A stretch of 64,000 nucleotides of DNA, taken from NCBI GenBank assembly GCA_050084515.1, contig CM114271.1, positions 59,954,001 to 60,018,000 on the forward strand, written 5' to 3'. The notes below the pieces were generated by a model that searched no databases, was not told where the DNA came from, and saw nothing but the letters and a program-made list of their open reading frames with translations. Made by a program: the position numbers and the translations under genes. Position 1 is the first letter of the stretch. Every line of letters begins with the position of its first letter. Shown in pieces: positions 29,480 to 42,900 of this stretch. This DNA comes from Blasia pusilla (Eukaryota > Marchantiophyta > Marchantiopsida > Blasiales).

Positions 29480-32400
29480 ATGGAGAGAGGAGGGAGAGGG
29501 AGAGGAGGAATGGTGGAAGGGAGAAGTGTGACAGAAGTGCAGTTGTTCAGGGAAGATGTGGTGCAGAGTGTTGCGCAGCCGGCGATGGTGGGAGTGGTGT
29601 CGAAAGTCGGAGGAGATTCGGACAGTGAAGAGAGTTCCGACAGTGAGGAGGAGGAGGAGGGGGAGGAGGGACATCACGAGGACGGAGGGGAGCAGGAAGA
29701 CGAAGCCGAAGAGGAGACGGTGATGGAGGGCTCTGCGAGAGTGTGCTGGATAAACTCGGACGAAACGACAGAGAAGCTGGCGGACATACGAGTTGTGGAT
29801 CGCGCATTTCTACACGGGGACATTGTGGCCAGGGCTAGCGATCCGTTGGGGCAGACGGGCACTGTCGTGGATGTAGAGATGAGAGTGGATTTGGAGCTTC
29901 CCAACGGCGAGATTACGAAAGATGTAAATAGCAAGAGGTTGCGCCGGGTTAGGGCCTTTGCTTTAGGAGATTACGTAATTCATGGTTTATGGCTCGGACG
30001 TGTAGACGAAGTTTATGATCATGTCACGGTGATGTTTGACGATGGGGCCAAGTGCAAGGTGCTACGGGCCGATCCCGAGCGTTTGGTGCCTTACAATGAT
30101 AGCGTCATGGATGATTCCGGGTGCCCCTATTTTCCAGGTCAAAAAGTCCGCTCTACTTCGGCCTCCTTGTTCAAAAGCGCCAAATGGTTGAAAGGAAGCT
30201 GGAAGGTTAATCGTACAGAAGGAGTTGTTATAGACGTTGAGGCGGGTTCAGTGGTGGTTTATTGGATTGCGGCTGGAAACGCTCTGTCAAATGTTCAGTC
30301 ATCAGCTGTTCCGAACGAGGAACAGGACGCAAAGAGGTTGTTGCCCATGGTTTACTTCTCGCATACTAACTGGCAGCTCGGTGATCGTTCCCTACCCCCT
30401 GCTAGAATGCGCCCCAAAAGTGTCGTTCCGATCGAGGGATCTACAACAGACGGTATCCCATCAGATGGCGATGCTGAATCCTCTCTAGAAAACAATGCCG
30501 CACGCAGCCCGGAATCTGTGGACGCAGTGTGCGGATCCGTAGACAGCTGTAAAGACGCTTGGGCCGTTCATCGGCGGAAGCCGAAACAGCGAGCTAGGGC
30601 TATCAAGCGGGACAAGAAGGTACAAAAGAAAGATAAACCAATTGAGTACGCCGTTTTAGTTGTAAATACGCGCACGGTCGTAGATATTGTCTGGCAGGAT
30701 GGAACACTCTCTAAAGGTTTAGATGCTTGTTCACTCATTCCTGTCGATCACCTGGGTGATCATGACTTTTGGCCTGAACAATACGTCATGGAAAGAGGGG
30801 CGGATGGAGAAGGACTAGACGTCGAACCCAGAAGGGTTGGGATTGTAAAGAGTGTGGATGCGAAGCAAAGGACTGCCACTGTCCGGTGGTTGAAAATTGT
30901 GCAACGGCCTGAAGAACCCCGGGAGTTTGAGTCAGAGGAAGTTGTCAGTGTTTATGAGCTAGTAGAGCATCCAGACTACAGCTACTGCTTGGGTGATGTC
31001 GTCATTCGACTGACGCCCGCTCCAAGCCCATCTGATGAAATTCCGTCCATGGATGAGTCGGAAGCCGCTGTGTCGTCTGGAGTGGACGACACATCGGAAG
31101 CTGATGTTGAAGACAACGAGGCGGATTTGGCAAGGGAAAAATCTCCAAAGCAATCTTCCAAGCGTATGACTCGTCGAGCAGAGCCTTTATCCCAGGACTT
31201 GTCATGGGTCGGCGTCATCATAGGTCTTCAAGATGGAGACATTGAGGTTGCATGGGCAGATGGCATGGTATCGAAGGTGTGTTTTTCACTTTGGATCATG
31301 CAACTCACTTTCTCGTGGTTCTCAAAATTTTTGAGAGCCGTGTTCATTTTTGTAGTCATCCTCTTTAGCCACACATTGGTACAAAACGTTTACTCTCGCT
31401 CTACAACTGATTGGACATGTAATTGGGCAACCTTAACGGAAGTAGTGATTCAATTACCCAGTGATGATCTGTGCACCGATTGTTTAATTCTAGGCGTTTT
31501 TTGAATGTCTGGAACCCTCCAATGTCGGAACTAATCTTAGTTGGATCACGAAATTGTATATGCCCAGAGGATATTCTTATCCATATTCAGGAAGTTCGAG
31601 GATGGATCAGCTGATCTGTAACAACATAAATAAACCCTTTTGGCATGTATGAGAGAATTTTTGGAACTACTTTTGCATGTGCGGGAATTCTCTTGCCCGT
31701 TTGTGTATAGAAACCGAGGTATTCTAATCCAGATTGCCCAAGACTTTTAGTATAACTTCAGACATTTAAGGTGTGGTTGTCTAAGTATTCTGCTATGTTT
31801 CTTTTTGATGGGTACAGGTGGGGCCTCAGGCAATTCTAGTAGTGAATCGAGATATCGAAGATTCCTCGTCAGCACACACCAGTGATCTTGAAGATGCAGA
31901 GGAAGACGTAGATGATGCAGCTAGCTGGGAAACTTACGTTTCTGATGATGATCTGAGTAGAGCCGATCAGGTGGGGAGGCCTGCATTCTGAAATGCCATA
32001 GATATAGATCGCACACAGCATCTTTTGATTCTAAAGTTGCTACCTCTAAGACGGAAGAGAATGAGGAGCAGTATGATGCCTGTAGCTTGATATTCTGCAC
32101 CAAGTCTCAATCGGTGTGTAACTTCACACATTCCTGGTGGCTCTAAGAGTTCAAAGCTGTGGCTCTTTTGTTATCACCAGGAAGAGGGCCATTGACTTAT
32201 TTCTGTTCTGGTGACAGGTTGAGTCGGATCAATGGGCAGAGAGGCGGTCATGGGAACAGGAGCCTGCTGAAGATAATCATGATGTTCAAGGTCAAGAAGG
32301 TCCAGGAGTTGAGTCCCTATCAGACACTGGTGCAAATGAGTTGGGCAGTGGAGACAATCGGATAGAGGAGAATCGTCCTCAGAAATATGGAGGTCCCTTC

Positions 32401-35400
32401 AAATTGCCTCTTGTAGCCTTGGGACTTGTTTCTCGACTTGCTACAGGATTGTTGGGTCTTAGAGGATCTAAGAAGGGTGCTGATCCCGCAGGTGGAGCTA
32501 AGGCATCAAGCTCACAAGGTTCGACGTATCCAAAGCAAGGGCTTGAAGAAATCCTTGATGAAGATAAAACTCCTCCTTATCAAGAGCAGGTACCACATTC
32601 TCCAAGGGGGGGAGTTGTAGAGCGTGTAGCTCCATGCAATAGGGATGCACTGAGGATGTCCAATGATGCTGTTTTGAATACCACTGACAATGAGGATTCA
32701 GAACAGGAAGTGGTTTCATCAAGTGCCGCTACAGATATTGATAACGACGAGAGAGTTTCAAACATGTTCAGAGATTCGTCCACAAACTCCAGTGAGGAGC
32801 CGAACCAAAATTCTGCAGATGTTGCGGAAGGTGCTCATAGTGTACCTGATGGAGAGGAGCTGGGAGACATCCAAACTGAACTTGGCATAATTAAGCACTT
32901 CGACAGTGTCAAGGACCCTTCAGATCATCATTATGTTGGTGAAACTGCACAAGTAAGATCACCTCCCATTCTCCTTAAGCTCTTTGGACAATCAGAAGTT
33001 TGATCTGCGACTTTCATATTTTATTCCCTTGATGACTGGTTGGCCGTACATGCTGGCAATAGAGCCTGTTACTACATGTGCAACTTCATTCAAGATTACT
33101 TGAAGAGAAAGTATCTTGCTTCCTCTTGAGAAGGAAAGAAGCCGCGGCAAGTTTTAAGTTTTGGACACTCCTTCAACTGGATGTGTTCAGGATAGCTAAT
33201 GCGACTACATTTTGTCTGTCAAATCTGAATGGCAAAAATGTGGGTGAACTAGCATCCAAGAGTTTTTTAGGGGTTTCAAGTTGAGAAATGGGTCGCTGAT
33301 CCTGTTGAGTAAACCATTCTTGCAGCCTACCAATAACCGCAAATGGGTGAAAAAAATTCAACATGAGTGGAGCATACTGCAGAAGAACCTTCCTGGTAAC
33401 TTCTCAACTGCAATTGAATTACTTAATGATGCTGGTTTCATTCACTGAAAGTAAATTGAACAAAAACTATATTTAGAGACTAGTATGCAAGTCTTGATTT
33501 GGACTGATGGTGTGATATGAATGTTACACCCTTTTTGAAAGCAATCACAAAATGAATATTGAAGGAACAAGTTTCTTGTGACCTTTAATTCATTTACTGT
33601 GGAAGTTGAAAGTCGTTTCCAACATTTGGGGCTCAGCCTTACGAAGTTCAAATGCCTGTTGAGTAATTCATCCGTAGGATGAGTAGGGAAGTGTGTCAGG
33701 GTTGTCACCCCACTTGGATGTAGTCCACCTTTTCTTTTCCTTCTATTCTGGAAGATTTTGTGCCTCTGAATTTTTTTCCTTAGTAGTCTGTTCATTAGAG
33801 TCATGACTAGATTAAGAAGTTGAAGGCTCTTTTGTGGACAAGCAGCTATCTTGCTGTACAGACTGCATGGTGTGTAGTACAACATGTACACCTCCCGGCT
33901 CTTGGACTTTAGTGCCAATCAGGGATTGGCATTCATCCCTTGGAGAGAGTTTAAGGACTTGAATATCCAAGAAACTGTCTGGTGTATAACTCTTCCTGTT
34001 CGTGTTTTCTCAGTACAAATCCTCAGTTAGCTTGGAATGATATGTGTAGTCTAAAAATTGTCCAGGGCATTGATGAGTCATTCCTTTGAACGAGGGTTCC
34101 TTAATGTAGATATGTGACATGTTTGATCTTCAGCTCAATGCTTGAGCTATGTGCTGGGGTTTGGGATAAGAGTCTTGATACAAGTTTTCAACTCTTTTGT
34201 ATGGTTTTTTGTCCTTCCCCCCCCCACCCCCACCCCCAAAACCCCTGCAAGCAAATCATGCTGTGTATGATAAATTCATTACAGTTTTGTCAATATTATT
34301 GAACATTGCTAATGGTATTTATTTCTGACTATTTACACTGACAGATACGATATATGTTCGAGTTTATGAAGACCGGATGGATTTGATACGAGCAGTGATT
34401 GTTGGAGCAGCTGGAACACCGTATCATGATGGTCTCTTCGTTTTTGATCTTTATCTCCCCCCGGAATATCCCAGTGTTCCACCTGTAAGTTCTGAGCTGG
34501 AAACATGTCATTAAGAGGTGTCAAGTGTCCGTACATCCTTAGCATGCAGATTTGTCCTGGTGTCAGCAGAGGATTGCCATCCTCCAATGCTGCTTCTTGG
34601 TATTTGGAGGCCTGATTATGGTGATTGATGTCTAAGAAGAACCAAATGTGTACTCTAATAAGTTCTGTTCGATAATGTCTGTAGGCAAGTAACTGAAGAT
34701 AAAAGTTGGTTCATTTTTACAGGTAGCGCACTACCATTCTGGTGGGCTACGATTGAATCCGAATCTTTATGAGAACGGAAAAGTTTGCCTAAGCCTACTC
34801 AATACATGGACGGGAAAGGGATCTGAAATTTGGCATCCATCGACCTCGAGCATCCTGCAGTTACTAGTATCCATACAAGGATTGGTTCTTAATGCTAAAC
34901 CGTACTTCAATGAAGCCGGCTATGATCGACAAGTTGGCACTGGAGAGGGGGAAAAGAACTCACTTGTATACAATGAAAATTCCTTTTTGCTTTCATGCAA
35001 GTCGATGCTGTATCTTCTCCGACGGCCACCTAGGGTATGTGATTGCTGCTTAGGCCCTCCCACTTATGTTATGTATGATATTGACACCAGATTGATCTCT
35101 AAAGGCCATACACCTACTGGGGTAGTGATGGAACAATGTCTGCATGTATATTATAAATTGAAATGTGGAAGGAGAGAGTGTTGTTAAGAGGTGGTATGCT
35201 GCATAGACAAGCTCACAATAGGTGGTGCAAAGGAATTCGGGTAAATCCGTGTTCAGGAAAGGGTGCTAATACGTGAGGAAGATTCCACTTGCTTCATTGT
35301 TGGTTGGTTGCTTCTGCCTTTCAGTTCATTCAGGGTTGCACTTTTCTTGCAAGGTATAACAAGACATAAAGATGTACCAAATTTAACTTAGCATGATTTG

Positions 35401-36979
35401 GTTGTTGGTTGTGACTGATCTAATTTGGGGTTCATAAATAAATTTAGGATTTTTGGCACTGGTCTGGTGCAGAACAGTTTGAAGATTTTGATCCTTGTAC
35501 TTAAGGGTTTCATGTTGTTTGTGCTAACTGCTTCATGAGAATAATTGTATATTGTGGGACACTCATTGAAATATCTTCTCATTAGGTCAAAACTTGCTCT
35601 CCAACCTCAATATTTGGAGGGAGATGCGAATATAGTTGAAGGACAGAAACCCTTCTACTTTGTCCAATCTGATTTGTAATCACGTAAGCAGAAGAAAACA
35701 TGTTGCCGTCTTAGGAACTTAGAGTTGTGGGTGCAACCTTCCCCTGATTTGGTATGTCCTAAGTCAGTGACTTGGTGAAATGTGAACTAGCATATTGGAC
35801 TGGTTCTCAAAACCTTCTTGAGGTCAAAGTTCCCAGAGCAAGGATATTCAAAGTTGTGTGCTTTGGATCACTAGTTTTCAGCAATTTCGTGCTATCGTAC
35901 TGTCGTTGTAGTTTATGTGCCTACTACGTGTCTTGACCATTTTTTTCTGTGAAGTGGTGGTCAAACCTTTTGGCTTAAGGGGACCAATTACCTTTTAATG
36001 GTTCTCAAAATCTTCTAGACATTAATCCTCATGTGTTATCGTACTGTCATCCTGGGTTTTGTGCCTACTACGTGTCTTACTTGACCATTTTTTTCTGGGA
36101 ATTGGTGGTCAATGCTTTTGGCTTGAGGGGATCAATTACCGTCTTTTAATGGGTCTCAAAATCTTCTAGACATTAATCCTCATGTTCTTCAATATGAGGA
36201 TTAAAGTCTTGTTCTGACAAGCCTGCCAAATAGGATGACTGATTCCTTGACCTGTCAAGAGTACCTTTCAGTGCTTGTTTTTCATGGAAGGTATATATAC
36301 TTTTCCAGTTTCAACCCTCATACTTGAAGGGACACATCGTGTTTGGCCTGCAATGAACATTAATCTCTCAGACGAGAGTATAGTAAGTAATTAGCCCCCC
36401 TTCTTCGTGGACTAAATTCTTCATTCTTCATGATTTGAATGTAAGAGTGGTAAATCTTCTTGATGATTTCTTTCGGTGGTGTGTTATGGAGATGCCTTTC
36501 TCTTCAAATTAAATGATGTATGTTCAATTCCTATGTTTTTTCTCCAGTGGTAGTCCTTTCTTTCCAGTTTTGGCACTTGAAATCAGCTGATTCTCTCTTT
36601 GTGCTCCTGTACATGGTCTGTAGCAACGATTGCATTTCTGGGTTGACATTCCTGAGGTTTCTAATTACTTTTAGTGCTCTGTCATTGCATTTCTGAAGGA
36701 TTCAAAGACAAATGTTGACTTTTTTTAAACGTGCAGCACTTCGAAGAGATGATTGGGGAGCATTTTCGACAACAAGGGTTCCGGCTTCTTCAGGCGTGTA
36801 AGGCCTACTTAGCAGGTGCCGAAGTAGGTTCATTGAAGGAGTCAGATTTGTCAGACGTTACTCAGAGAGAGTTTGAAGATCAGAGCTCAGAAGGCTTTAA
36901 ATTGATGCTAAAGAAACTCATGCCTAAGCTTACTGCTGCTTTTATGGAAGTGGGTGCAACTGTTGATGCATCTTCGTAG
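29480..36979 (+). CDS. UBE2O/PHO2-like E2 ubiquitin-conjugating enzyme, seven coding exons
   Basis: Coding exons: 29480-31276, 31818-31970, 32218-32952, 33326-33395, 34345-34484, 34723-35034 and 36737-36979. All junctions are GT-AG and keep frame, giving 1149 residues. The start is the first in-frame ATG. Residues 45-80 are acidic. SH3-like/CR modules follow (about 85-250 and 300-620), with a basic patch near 365-390. A hydrophobic segment lies at 712-731 (KLPLVALGLVSRLATGLLGL). The UBC fold covers about 901-1070, with KVCLSLLNTW placing the catalytic Cys at 987 and HYHSGGLRLNP replacing the usual HPN. The family forms hybrid E2/E3 enzymes. In angiosperms PHO2/UBC24 drives turnover of phosphate transporters and PHO1 at endomembranes, and UBC23 is its paralogue. 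Which of these this gene corresponds to is undecided. I saw no miR399-type target in the leader. Confidence 0.93.
35888..36185 (+). repeat. Tandem duplication inside intron 6 of the E2 gene
   Basis: Two copies of about 145-150 bp (about 35888-36033 and 36034-36185) share TATCGTACTGTC, GTGCCTACTACGTGTCTT, GACCATTTTTTTCTG and TTCTAGACATTAATCCTC. Intron 6 (35035-36736) is by far the longest intron of the gene, and this duplication contributes to its length. Confidence 0.8.
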
Positions 36980-39900
36980 CCTTGAGGAGTTCTATCAATG
37001 CGAAAAATGTAGCCATGGGTTGCAGTACCAACCTGCAAATTCTGTGTATCACCAAATTTAAGGTATCAGGTCTTCCACTGAAGGTATCCATGGGTAAGGA
37101 GGTAGTTCTTACAGGCTACTCTTCGCCCAATTTTCAAACCAAGGTAAACTTAGTGTGTAGTTTTGTAGTGGTGGTCTAGTGAAGCTCTGTCAGGCATTCT
37201 ACTTGTATCAAAAAAATGTAGGCAAGTAGATGCAAGGTATCAATCCTTGCTTGACGACTTGTTTATAAATAATCGTGAAACTCAAATGTCTAGTGCTGTG
37301 GCAGAGACTTTGTGGTTTATGTTGTGAACACTTCCAACCCCTCGACAAAATGATCATTGGTGAGGAGTTGTAATGGGTCTGAAATTGTCTTTCAAGGAGT
37401 TACACTTGATGTATCATTGGAATTTACGGTCGAAAATCTATATGATTTGGCTAAGAAAAAGGATAGTCTCAAGGTACAATATCTGTGAGTCTATCTCAAG
37501 GCCATCGTTCACCGGTCCATCTTGACTGGTTTCTGTTGTGTTAAGTTGTAGGGGTAATGTCTCTTTTAGCGCTGACTTGTTGAAGAATTTGAATTTCATC
37601 CAATTTTGAGAAGATGATTAGCCAAATCTATCATCCTAACTTGTGGTTCTTCTTGTAGGACTTTGCAATGTGTTGCATGATGCCAGTAGTAGTTTGGCTG
37701 TGATGGACTCCGACAGTAGACCGAGTTATCCTCTCTATGCAGATCAACTTCAGCAGTTCACTCACAATTGTCTTTGAAGACAAAAACTCAATCTAGGTGT
37801 GAGTTAACCAGATCTTTAATAGTTCCTTTGCTGGTGCATCGTTCTGTTGTATAGAGTGCCACTTTGGCTCGCTCTCTCAGCTGGACGTGCTTGGCACCTT
37901 CCGCCATTCAAGCGCAGCCCACGTCTATTGAGCCTGTTATCTTTCTTCGTTTACAGTTTGTGGACACATTTCTGGGAAACCAACCTATTTTTGGAGTTTT
38001 CCAAACATTCTCACAAATCGACCCTCATTTATTTACCTCTTGTTCATCTGTATCCCAGCGTTTTCGAACTCGATTTTGTCACACGCATTCACTTTCTGTA
38101 TCCCTTTTTCATCATCATTGTGGTATGCGTATGCCCTTGATCAATCCAACATTGCAGGCTAAGTAGGAAACTTGTTTCTGTATCAACAGATTTTCCTGGT
38201 ATTAGATTATTTCCTAATAATTCTTTTCTAGATCACTGTTGTAGGTTTTTTGATTCTGGAAATTTGCCTATGTCTTGGTGTCTTGCCCTAGAATGCCACA
38301 ATCAAAGCACCTGACAAGCTCAAGGTTAACAAGGTGATAGGGATGGACCAGGGGGTTGCTTTGATTACACCCTTCAAGGCTAGATTGAAGTTGGACACAC
38401 TGATGTGTGAATCTTCACCCAAAGAGTCACAGGCAGGAGAGATGAAAGAAGAATCATGGAGTGGCAGTGACGGCTAGATTTCATCAATGCAAGTGGAAAA
38501 ATGCCTCTCCAATGGCTTCCAGAGTCATAAGCCGCCCACATGGGGGTAGAGGTTAGGTGCTTCTACTAATTTCTCTGCTTCTGTGATCTCAAGCCAATGG
38601 ACTTTCCTCTCTGCATCTAGTTAGAACCTTAATTGAACAGGAATATCGACTGCACCTGGAGAGCCGGGTTTCCTTCTCTTGCTCCACTAAAGAAACGAGG
38701 TGATATTCTTCATTGAGTTCTTCCCACAATTTACTCATTGCTGTCTACAGGACTTCTCATCGAGGGATTTTGCGAACCTTATTTATCCAAGATCCGGTTT
38801 GCATGCCTCTCATCTTGGAATTCCATCTTCAGGTGCTTTTCATGATGTTGTTTTCTCCAACAGTCGACATGAGAAGCTGGATGATACTTGTCCTAATCAA
38901 TTGTCTCCTCTACGTATTCGCTTTGAAATTCCCTCTGCAGAATGCAATCTCTTCAGCGAACTCCCTTCCCCTTGGCTCACTTCCCATAGTCCAATGAGTC
39001 TTATCACAAATCTGCCAACACCCACCTCGGGGGATGGTTCCTTCCACAGGTGGGTAGTGGTAGGTAGTTACAGGTGAGACCATAACTTCAATGAAGAGTC
39101 CAATCGGGTATTTGTGGAATGGACCACTACAGTTTTGTATAACTGTAGAGAATATTGTTTAGTCGATCATTTCATGGAACTATCATTTGGGTTTGGGGGA
39201 CAGATCCCAGAAATGTGAAATATGCGGCAATTGTGGTAAAGTTGAATCAGATTTGGAGATCACCTAGAGTTAATGACGCATGAATTTTTACTTGGTGATT
39301 GATTATACATCCAAATTGCGACTCTGGATCATAGCAATTTAAGCTCTGGTCGTTGTTTCCCATTTCGTCCTCAGTACATGCATCATTCTTGCTGAAATGA
39401 CAATCATGGATGGCAGCCACTAAGATCCTGGTACTATTGGTTCATATTCAAGAACACTGCAGAAAGCTTTTGAACTTTACTTTGTCACTACCAAACCTCT
39501 AATAGGACGATCTCGAGAGTGCCTTAAGAAATCTAACAATAGTGGACAGGACCCCGACCTTGTGATTTGACTGCTCACCATTGAAGGTTCCCATGAGGTC
39601 CCCAGAATCGACAGCAATATATCTCCAGTCTTCACAACAAAGACTAGCGATATGCATCTAGTGCACCCAGAGCTAACTCTTGTGGCTTCAGTGGTTGCTA
39701 GAGGATACCGAAGATGACGGGAAGCTGAAACATCCCTCCAGGCACAATGAAACCATCTACTAGTTTTTGTAAGTGCCTTAACCCTTTTTAGAGGTTTGGT
39801 AGAGGTGCACAAAAGCAAGTTAGAAGGACTGCATCATTCTTTTTGTGTCTACACTTGCTCTCGCCAATCAATTGGATAGGCACAAGTCCATTTAGTCCCT

Positions 39901-42900
39901 AACTTTGAAATTTCTTGCCCTCTCCTCCCACCACCCTCATCCACACTCTCTTTCTTTTCAAATGCCAGATGTGTACTTGCCCATCGATACAAATCCACGG
40001 GCAAGTATGAGCTTCATTAAAATTGGGAGCTCGATTACCTCAAAGTAAGGCACAATCAATGAAATATGTTTGGGAATTTTGATGAGTTCCGATCAATCTC
40101 GAGCATTTGAGTGTACATTGTATAGTGGTTGGTCACCACATATAAATTAGGGCAAGATGAGAAGATGAATGTTGGATTGTAGTTGGATTGTTCTCATTTC
40201 CCATGAGCTATCTAGCTGAAGAAGCACAATACTTTGGAGCCAAATTGACAAATCATGGTTGTTCTAAAGTAAGATGGTTCACAACCATCAGATCCCTAAA
40301 CATGGACATGAGAAAATGTGACAATTATTATCAACTCCATGGATTGGAGAGCGATCATATCTAATAGGTGTCAAGGATCTTCGCATAGTCGGGTGTTTCC
40401 ACACTTCATATGTATGATATGCGACTATTTCCGACTTGCAAAGTAGATACCTTTCGCAAGCACTCATCTTTTCAATCTATATTATTAATGGAGAGTACCC
40501 TTCCATTTGCAAACTCTTCTCGGGATAACACTAGGCATTTACACCCATTGGGATTGTTTATCTTGTGTGCCAATAAGATTTCTTGGAATTGATTTAAGAT
40601 GGCATTTGCTAATTGTGAGAGGTGTGGAAGATATTATGGTAGGTAAGACCGATATTATAGCAGGTTATACTAGTCCCTCAGGTAACATGAAAGGGATGCC
40701 ACCCACATTTACTTAAATGAATCTTATGAAATTCTCTCCGATAATCCAAACGATGTGCAAGCAAATGTTTACGATTACCGGTAAAAGTTGTGTGGATGTT
40801 CTTTTGACTCCCTCTCATGCCTTGCAAAAGGGGAGGATTTAAAAAAATCTTAGGGTTGCCTTGTGTTCTTGTTTTCCAAGCAGTGGCAAACAAAGTTGAA
40901 GCTTATAAACTCTTCCAATCCCATGCTAGTTTTGTTGCAAAAGTTTGTCAAACCTTTTTCTCAATTGTAACCTTTCCATAGAGCAAAAAAAAATAACAAA
41001 GTGGATCTCTTTTGTGATTCAAAGGAATCCTTCCTTTACATCAACCTCTTTTTTGGACATCCTTGTAGTTTTCTCTTAGATAGTTTTTACTTCATGGCAT
41101 AAATCTTCCCATCCCATTTTATAAATAGATATCTATCTATTTTGCATAGAATTTCCCATTTTGATCTCTTTTGGGGAATGGACCCTATGGTTTTTTGGGA
41201 ATGGGCCACGTGATATGAGGATAACGAATTATCTCGACTCTTGAATTTAATGTGGAAGAGAAAAATATGCTTAATATTGGGAGGAGAAAGTGTGGGAATC
41301 TTGCCACTTTTTTAATTATTTTTTAAAATTTTGATCTAGATAGATTTGTGTTGGGAGGAGGGGTGATGATAGGAAGCTCCTCGTATTCTATTATATTATA
41401 TAATATATCCGAGAAGGCGTTAAAATTAGATTTCTATTTGCGTGTGTAGAAATCTTAAAAGAATTATTTTAATACAAGTTTGGGATATATCTTATTTTTT
41501 AAGAATCAATTTTACGTTTATTCGTGTCTCCGTGTATGTAGCTTATTGAGGGAGACGATATTTCATTTAGTTTGAGTAAAATATTGATTTCAACTTCCAA
41601 GAAATGTAGTTGCATACCTTTTAGATGAATAGTAATATTGGATACTGTTTCTCGAAATAAATCGTAAAAGTTGGAATAAAAGTTGAATTTTCCGAGTTTG
41701 GTTTCTTCACACCCCTTTTCCCTCCCATTTAAATGGGAATTTTTTATTAATTATATTTCCCCCTAAACCACGTGTCATTGTTTTCATCCTTCAGCGCGAT
41801 CAAGAGGCTTCATTTATTGTGGGGTTTAGGGGCGAATTATCATGAAGAAGGAGGAAAGAAAAAAGAAAAAAGGAAAAAAAATGAAGTAGAGGAGAAAAAT
41901 ATTGAAGCTTTAACTTGGGATCATTATTATGTCCCTCACTTTTATGGATTTTGTCATGATTAGACCTTCCATGAAAAATTAGCGACATAAATTATGACTA
42001 ATGCTTTCTGGATTTCCCCTACACTAGTGGCTTGTGAGGATGAGTTATGAATTTCAGCAAAGTAGGATTAAAAAATTTCAACACGTTATTAATCCTACTA
42101 CATGGGTTTTTTTTTCTCTTAGGGGTTCCATCCAAAGGTCATGGAAGATTTATTCACCCGCACAAAGTACTAGTTTATATTGGGTATGAGGTGGAATTGT
42201 TTGGGTCATGGAAAATGAGTAAGAATGATAAGAAGTTTTCTATCATGGGAGAGTTCCCCTATGAGGGAAATAGAACATGAAATTTTGTGCACAAAAAATG
42301 GGGGGAAAATGATGATGATGATGAAGCTTTGGCGAATAGGAAAAGTTCCATGATGTTCATGGAACGTTTTTCATCTCTTAAGAACTAAGCTTGTTAAAAT
42401 TATAAATGAGTAATCTTCACTTAGTGTCCCCTCTTAAGTGTTGTTGATGGGAAATTAGATCTTTTATTTTAAAGCTTGAGCGTTTTCTTGTGGCCTTTTT
42501 CTTCATTAGAGGTTCACTTCAAGGTTTTTGGATGAATACCCCAATTAACTTAGTTTAAGTGACCCTCGATTCATACTCTTGAGTGTACAAATTCCAATAG
42601 ATGCTTCACAAAAGATGAAAAGTCTCAATGTTGCAACACCACACAAATAGTACAAAACATAAACCTTTGGATAATATGGAGGAGTATTTTCCTCCACCAT
42701 TTGGAAGTCTCTTTGAGGCATATTCCTTTTGCATATGACATAAGAATATTCCTTCCCCATATTTCTCTCTATCCCTAAGAGCACATAGGCAATGGTGAGT
42801 GGTGCAAATTTTCATGGAAAAAGTTCTTTCAACACCAAAGTCTTCTTGTGCATCATCACCTCCTCCTCTCCCCAACAAACCTCCTCAAGCTCTCTAATCC

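Noticed and set aside
28900-29480. miR399 target sites expected in the leader of an angiosperm PHO2 gene
   Set aside because: No sequence resembling the miR399 complement was found by eye in this leader.
29547-29934. Minus-strand Ser/Pro-rich frames opposite E2 exon 1
   Set aside because: They are the antisense shadow of the acidic Glu/Asp-rich coding segment.
37847-39077. Plus-strand frames of about 100-125 codons after the E2 gene
   Set aside because: No domain, no splice-supported structure and phase-overlapping alternatives. Likely chance frames in AT-rich DNA.
39477-39818. Minus-strand frame of 113 codons
   Set aside because: No recognisable motif. The plus strand here is also partly open and equally unconvincing.
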